A stretch of DNA of 64,000 bases, taken from assembly GCA_030532125.1 (NCBI GenBank), contig JAUNLU010000002.1:53897-117896 (forward strand). The letters run 5' to 3'. This document shows, piece after piece, positions 61,585-64,000 of this stretch (positions within the stretch are counted from its first letter, which is position 1; every line of letters begins with the position of its first letter). A model generated the notes under the pieces. That model saw only the letters and a program-made list of their open reading frames with translations, was not told where the DNA came from and did no database searches. A program made the translations under genes and the position numbers. The DNA comes from Trueperella sp. (GTDB lineage Bacteria > Actinomycetota > Actinomycetes > Actinomycetales > Actinomycetaceae).

Positions 61585-63558
61585 GTGGCTGCATCTAAGA
61601 AGTCTTCTTCGGCTAATAAATCCGCTTCCCAGGGCACGGAAGTTGAGAAGACGGCGAAGACTAAGACTACTCCAGTTTCCGATTCACAACTCGCAGACCT
61701 TACTGTTGCGCAGCTACGGGAGAAAGCCCTGGAACTAGGGTTGGAATTACCCAGCCGCACTCGGAAAGCAGAGTACATCACGCAGATCTCTGCCGCACTG
61801 GATTCCCAAGCTGCTGCCGAAGTACCGGAAGCGCTGGATGCGGCGGAACTCGGTAAGCTGACCTTGGCACAGTTGCGTGAACTCGCAAAAGACTTTTCCT
61901 TGGAGCTTCCTACTCGAACCCGAAAAGCGGAATATATTGAGAAACTGGTGGCGGCGTCTGTGGCTGAAACTGAATCTGAAACCGCACCCGAAAAGGCAGC
62001 AGAACCAATTGAAGTATCCGCCCCGCCAGTTGCCTCGGTCGAGCCAGTAGCCGCAAAAGCACCGGCAGTAGCAGCGGATACTGATGCTCCAGCAGCTGAT
62101 AATTTGCAATTTACTGCGGCTGAATTGCAGCGCAAAAAAGTTACTGAACTGAAGGAAATTGCCATTGCGCTGGGGATTGAACTGCCAACGCGCAGTCGCA
62201 AAGCAGACTATATCGCTGGCATTTTGGCTGGGGCAGATGCATCGCAACCAGCTACAGCTGCATCAGCGCCGGCTGCTCCACCTGCCAGCACGGCGTCGGT
62301 GGAAACTACTGAATCACCTGCAGCTCCAGTGGCAGATAGCGGTGAGGAAAGCGTAAGCACTGCGGACATAGCTGATGAGGACTTTGACGGGCTGGATACC
62401 CCCGAGGATATTGACGACCTGGAGATATCTGAGGATACGGCGGTAACTGCGGAAACGGCAGAGAGCTCAGATTCGGCAGACAGTGCGGAGAGCGCGGATA
62501 GTGCGGAGAGCGCAGATGATGACGCTGAAGCTATTGTGGTAACTGCTGGTAAACGCGGTAAAGAAGCGAAAGTTTCCCGGAAGGGTGCGTTCGTCGTCAA
62601 GGATTCCGATAAAACTGATGAACCGGCACAGCGGGTGCATGTTGCCGGCGCTACGGCCGATCCGGTTAAAGACTACTTGAAGCAAATCGGCAAAGTAGCA
62701 CTGCTCAACGCGGAACAAGAAGTAGAGCTGGCAAAGCGGATTGAAGCGGGGCTGTTCGCACAACACCTACTGGAAACTACAAGCATTGATGACCCGAAAT
62801 ATCGCCGCGAACTGGAGATTATTTCGCGCGATGGGCATAATGCCAAAAACCACTTACTAGAAGCTAACTTGCGCCTGGTGGTATCGCTGGCAAAACGCTA
62901 TACCGGTCGAGGGATGCTGTTTTTGGACCTAATCCAGGAAGGTAACTTGGGCCTGGTGCGTGCAGTGGAGAAGTTTGACTACACCAAGGGCTTTAAGTTC
63001 TCCACCTATGCAACCTGGTGGATTCGCCAAGCGATCACTCGGGCAATGGCAGACCAAGCGCGGACTATCCGTATTCCAGTGCATATGGTGGAAGTAATTA
63101 ACAAGCTGGCTCGAGTTCAGCGGCAAATGTTGCAAGATCTGGGTCGGGAACCAACCACGGAAGAGCTGGCAAAAGAGCTCGATATGACCGAGGAAAAGGT
63201 AATCGAGGTGCAGAAGTACGGCCGGGAACCTATCTCCTTGCACACTCCACTGGGAGAAGATGGCGATAGCGAATTTGGCGATCTTATTGAAGACTCCGAA
63301 GCAGTAGTACCAGCAGATGCAGTGGGATTCACCCTACTGCAAGAACAGCTGCAACAGGTGCTAGATACGCTGTCAGAGCGTGAAGCCGGGGTGGTATCGA
63401 TGCGCTTTGGCCTCACCGATGGTCAGCCTAAGACGCTAGATGAAATTGGCAAGGTCTACGGAGTCACCCGGGAACGTATCCGCCAGATTGAATCAAAGAC
63501 TATGTCTAAGTTGCGCCACCCATCGCGCAGCCAGGTATTGCGCGACTACTTAGAGTAA
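61585..63558 (+). CDS. sigA: primary sigma factor with three N-terminal Rho_N/SAP-like repeats
   Basis: The housekeeping RNA polymerase sigma subunit. At 657 residues it is long for actinobacteria. The last 300 residues are canonical: region 1.2 ([16 protein letters not shown], from about 360), region 2 ([37 protein letters not shown]), region 3 ([15 protein letters not shown]) and region 4 ([20 protein letters not shown]). The N-terminal 360 residues are unusual. Three copies of a ~36-residue motif (36-72, 89-124, 181-216) have the form [10 protein letters not shown] then [12 protein letters not shown]. An acidic Ser/Ala/Asp/Glu tract follows. GTG 61585 has GAAAGG upstream. Confidence 0.95.
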   Translation: MAASKKSSSANKSASQGTEVEKTAKTKTTPVSDSQLADLTVAQLREKALELGLELPSRTRKAEYITQISAALDSQAAAEVPEALDAAELGKLTLAQLRELAKDFSLELPTRTRKAEYIEKLVAASVAETESETAPEKAAEPIEVSAPPVASVEPVAAKAPAVAADTDAPAADNLQFTAAELQRKKVTELKEIAIALGIELPTRSRKADYIAGILAGADASQPATAASAPAAPPASTASVETTESPAAPVADSGEESVSTADIADEDFDGLDTPEDIDDLEISEDTAVTAETAESSDSADSAESADSAESADDDAEAIVVTAGKRGKEAKVSRKGAFVVKDSDKTDEPAQRVHVAGATADPVKDYLKQIGKVALLNAEQEVELAKRIEAGLFAQHLLETTSIDDPKYRRELEIISRDGHNAKNHLLEANLRLVVSLAKRYTGRGMLFLDLIQEGNLGLVRAVEKFDYTKGFKFSTYATWWIRQAITRAMADQARTIRIPVHMVEVINKLARVQRQMLQDLGREPTTEELAKELDMTEEKVIEVQKYGREPISLHTPLGEDGDSEFGDLIEDSEAVVPADAVGFTLLQEQLQQVLDTLSEREAGVVSMRFGLTDGQPKTLDEIGKVYGVTRERIRQIESKTMSKLRHPSRSQVLRDYLE

Positions 63559-63631
63559 GGCAGCGAATAGCTTAGGCAGTTATGCCGCGCCAAATTTGGC
63601 TAGATGTGAACGGCCAGTGGACGCAGCGGAA

Positions 63632-63637
63632 TATAAT
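63632..63637 (+). promoter_or_regulatory. -10 box of the DUF7455 gene
   Basis: A perfect TATAAT places the transcription start near 63644, 19 nt before GTG 63663. No clear -35 lies at 16-18 nt. Confidence 0.55.
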
Positions 63638-63662
63638 TCGTTAATTGTGCTTTGATATAGAC

Positions 63663-63857
63663 GTGAACACATTAGTAGAAGAACAAGTAATGACCAGCGC
63701 TGACCGCTGCGATGCTTGCGGAGCGCAGGCATATGTGCGGGTAGATATGCCATTTGGCACGCTACTGTTTTGTGCACATCACGCCAAGAAGCACCGCGAA
63801 AAAATCAAAGAGGTAGCCATAAATATAGTCGACGAAACAGATCGGATCAGGCAATAA
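63663..63857 (+). CDS. DUF7455 small zinc-ribbon-like protein
   Basis: A 64-residue protein common downstream of sigA in actinobacteria. Its core is SADRCDACGAQAYVRV, then a hydrophobic strand (MPFGTLLFCAHHAKKH) and INIVDETDRIRQ. The CxxC plus C-x2-H pattern suggests a single zinc site. Function is unknown. GTG 63663 gives an N-terminus of typical length; ATG 63690 is an alternative that starts just before the conserved core. Confidence 0.82.
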   Translation: MNTLVEEQVMTSADRCDACGAQAYVRVDMPFGTLLFCAHHAKKHREKIKEVAINIVDETDRIRQ

Positions 63858-63897
63858 AACTGAGCTGATAGGTCTTCTACAAACCTTCCAAAAAAGT

Positions 63898-63928
63898 GGT
63901 GGGGGAGAGATTTTATATCTCGCCCACC
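63898..63928 (+). terminator. possible terminator hairpin after the DUF7455 gene
   Basis: GGTGGG and GAGAT (63898-63911) pair with ATCTC and CCCACC (63917-63928) around a small internal loop. No strong T-run follows immediately, so the call is tentative. Nothing else is visible from here to the window end. Confidence 0.4.
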
Positions 63929-64000
63929 CCATATTTAGTTGCTAAAAAAAATAGTTTACGGTGTATGGCTGGGTGTATACCTCGGATGGAGTGTTAATTT

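Noticed and set aside
61533..62201. Long minus-strand open frame over the sigA N-terminus
   Set aside because: Ser/Ala-rich antisense of the repetitive Ala/Glu/Thr coding region; the plus frame encodes the sigma factor with promoter and ribosome binding site.
1..64000. Prophage, insertion sequence, toxin-antitoxin, restriction or defence island
   Set aside because: All sizeable intact frames belong to core metabolism, information processing or envelope families; no transposase, integrase, nuclease-defence gene or att-like repeat was seen.

Overview
This 64 kb window is a chromosomal core region of an actinobacterium. The gene families fix the phylum: DUF3145, DUF3052, DUF3043, DUF4191, DUF4192 and DUF7455 proteins, GlnE/GlnA2/GlnA1, an Rv2175c homolog, a PASTA Ser/Thr kinase, class II DAHP synthase, homodimeric AceE and a polyphosphate glucokinase. 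G+C looks to be in the mid-50s percent by rough sampling, low for the phylum. Several local gene orders resemble Mycobacterium/Corynebacterium (glnA2-glnE, kinase-Rv2175c-polyprenyl synthase, def/DUF3145). Mycolate or lipomannan genes such as mptA are missing from their usual neighbourhood. A DUF6318/PKD pair and a PPi-type phosphofructokinase next to a polyphosphate glucokinase fit Actinomycetaceae-like fermenters. That placement is inference, and nothing here names a species.

Layout. 1-5 kb: the 3' end of dnaE, an S4 protein, a DedA protein and a complete Zur-controlled zinc uptake operon (znuA-znuC-znuB-zur). 5-17.5 kb: glyS, dusB, dgt, dnaG, a CAT-anticodon tRNA, trmO, a four-gene envelope cluster of unknown role, tRNA-Asn, def, DUF3145, an acyl-carrier-like protein, a YciO-type protein and a HAD phosphatase. 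17.5-24 kb: aceE followed by a heterodimeric ABC exporter on the minus strand. 24-30 kb: DUF3052, tRNA-Val, a crcB pair, a NIF3 protein, an Rv2229c-like coiled coil, RNase P RNA, ppgK and map. 30-41 kb: nitrogen assimilation (glnA2, glnE, glnA1) and the E2/E3 subunits of the 2-oxoacid dehydrogenases (sucB, lpd). 41-52 kb: pepA, pyrD, an M20 peptidase, a glycerate-kinase-like protein, an IscA-type protein, an FKBP lipoprotein, sodA, a degenerate receiver protein and a solitary trpD. 52-64 kb: a PPi-type phosphofructokinase, aroG, a PASTA kinase, a LysM transglycosylase, an Rv2175c-like protein, a polyprenyl synthase, DUF4192, the primary sigma factor and a DUF7455 protein.

Themes. Fourteen genes have a TANNNT-type -10 hexamer ending 6-7 nt before their start codon, which predicts leaderless mRNAs. 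Glycolysis appears wired to polyphosphate and PPi rather than only ATP. Several proteins keep a family fold but have lost its defining residues: an ACP without its serine, a glycerate kinase without its GGSA-type motif, a zinc ribbon without cysteines, and a receiver without Thr/Lys. The most unusual protein is the sigma factor, whose long N-terminus carries three copies of a Rho_N/SAP-like motif. I see no prophage, insertion sequence, CRISPR array or secondary-metabolite cluster.
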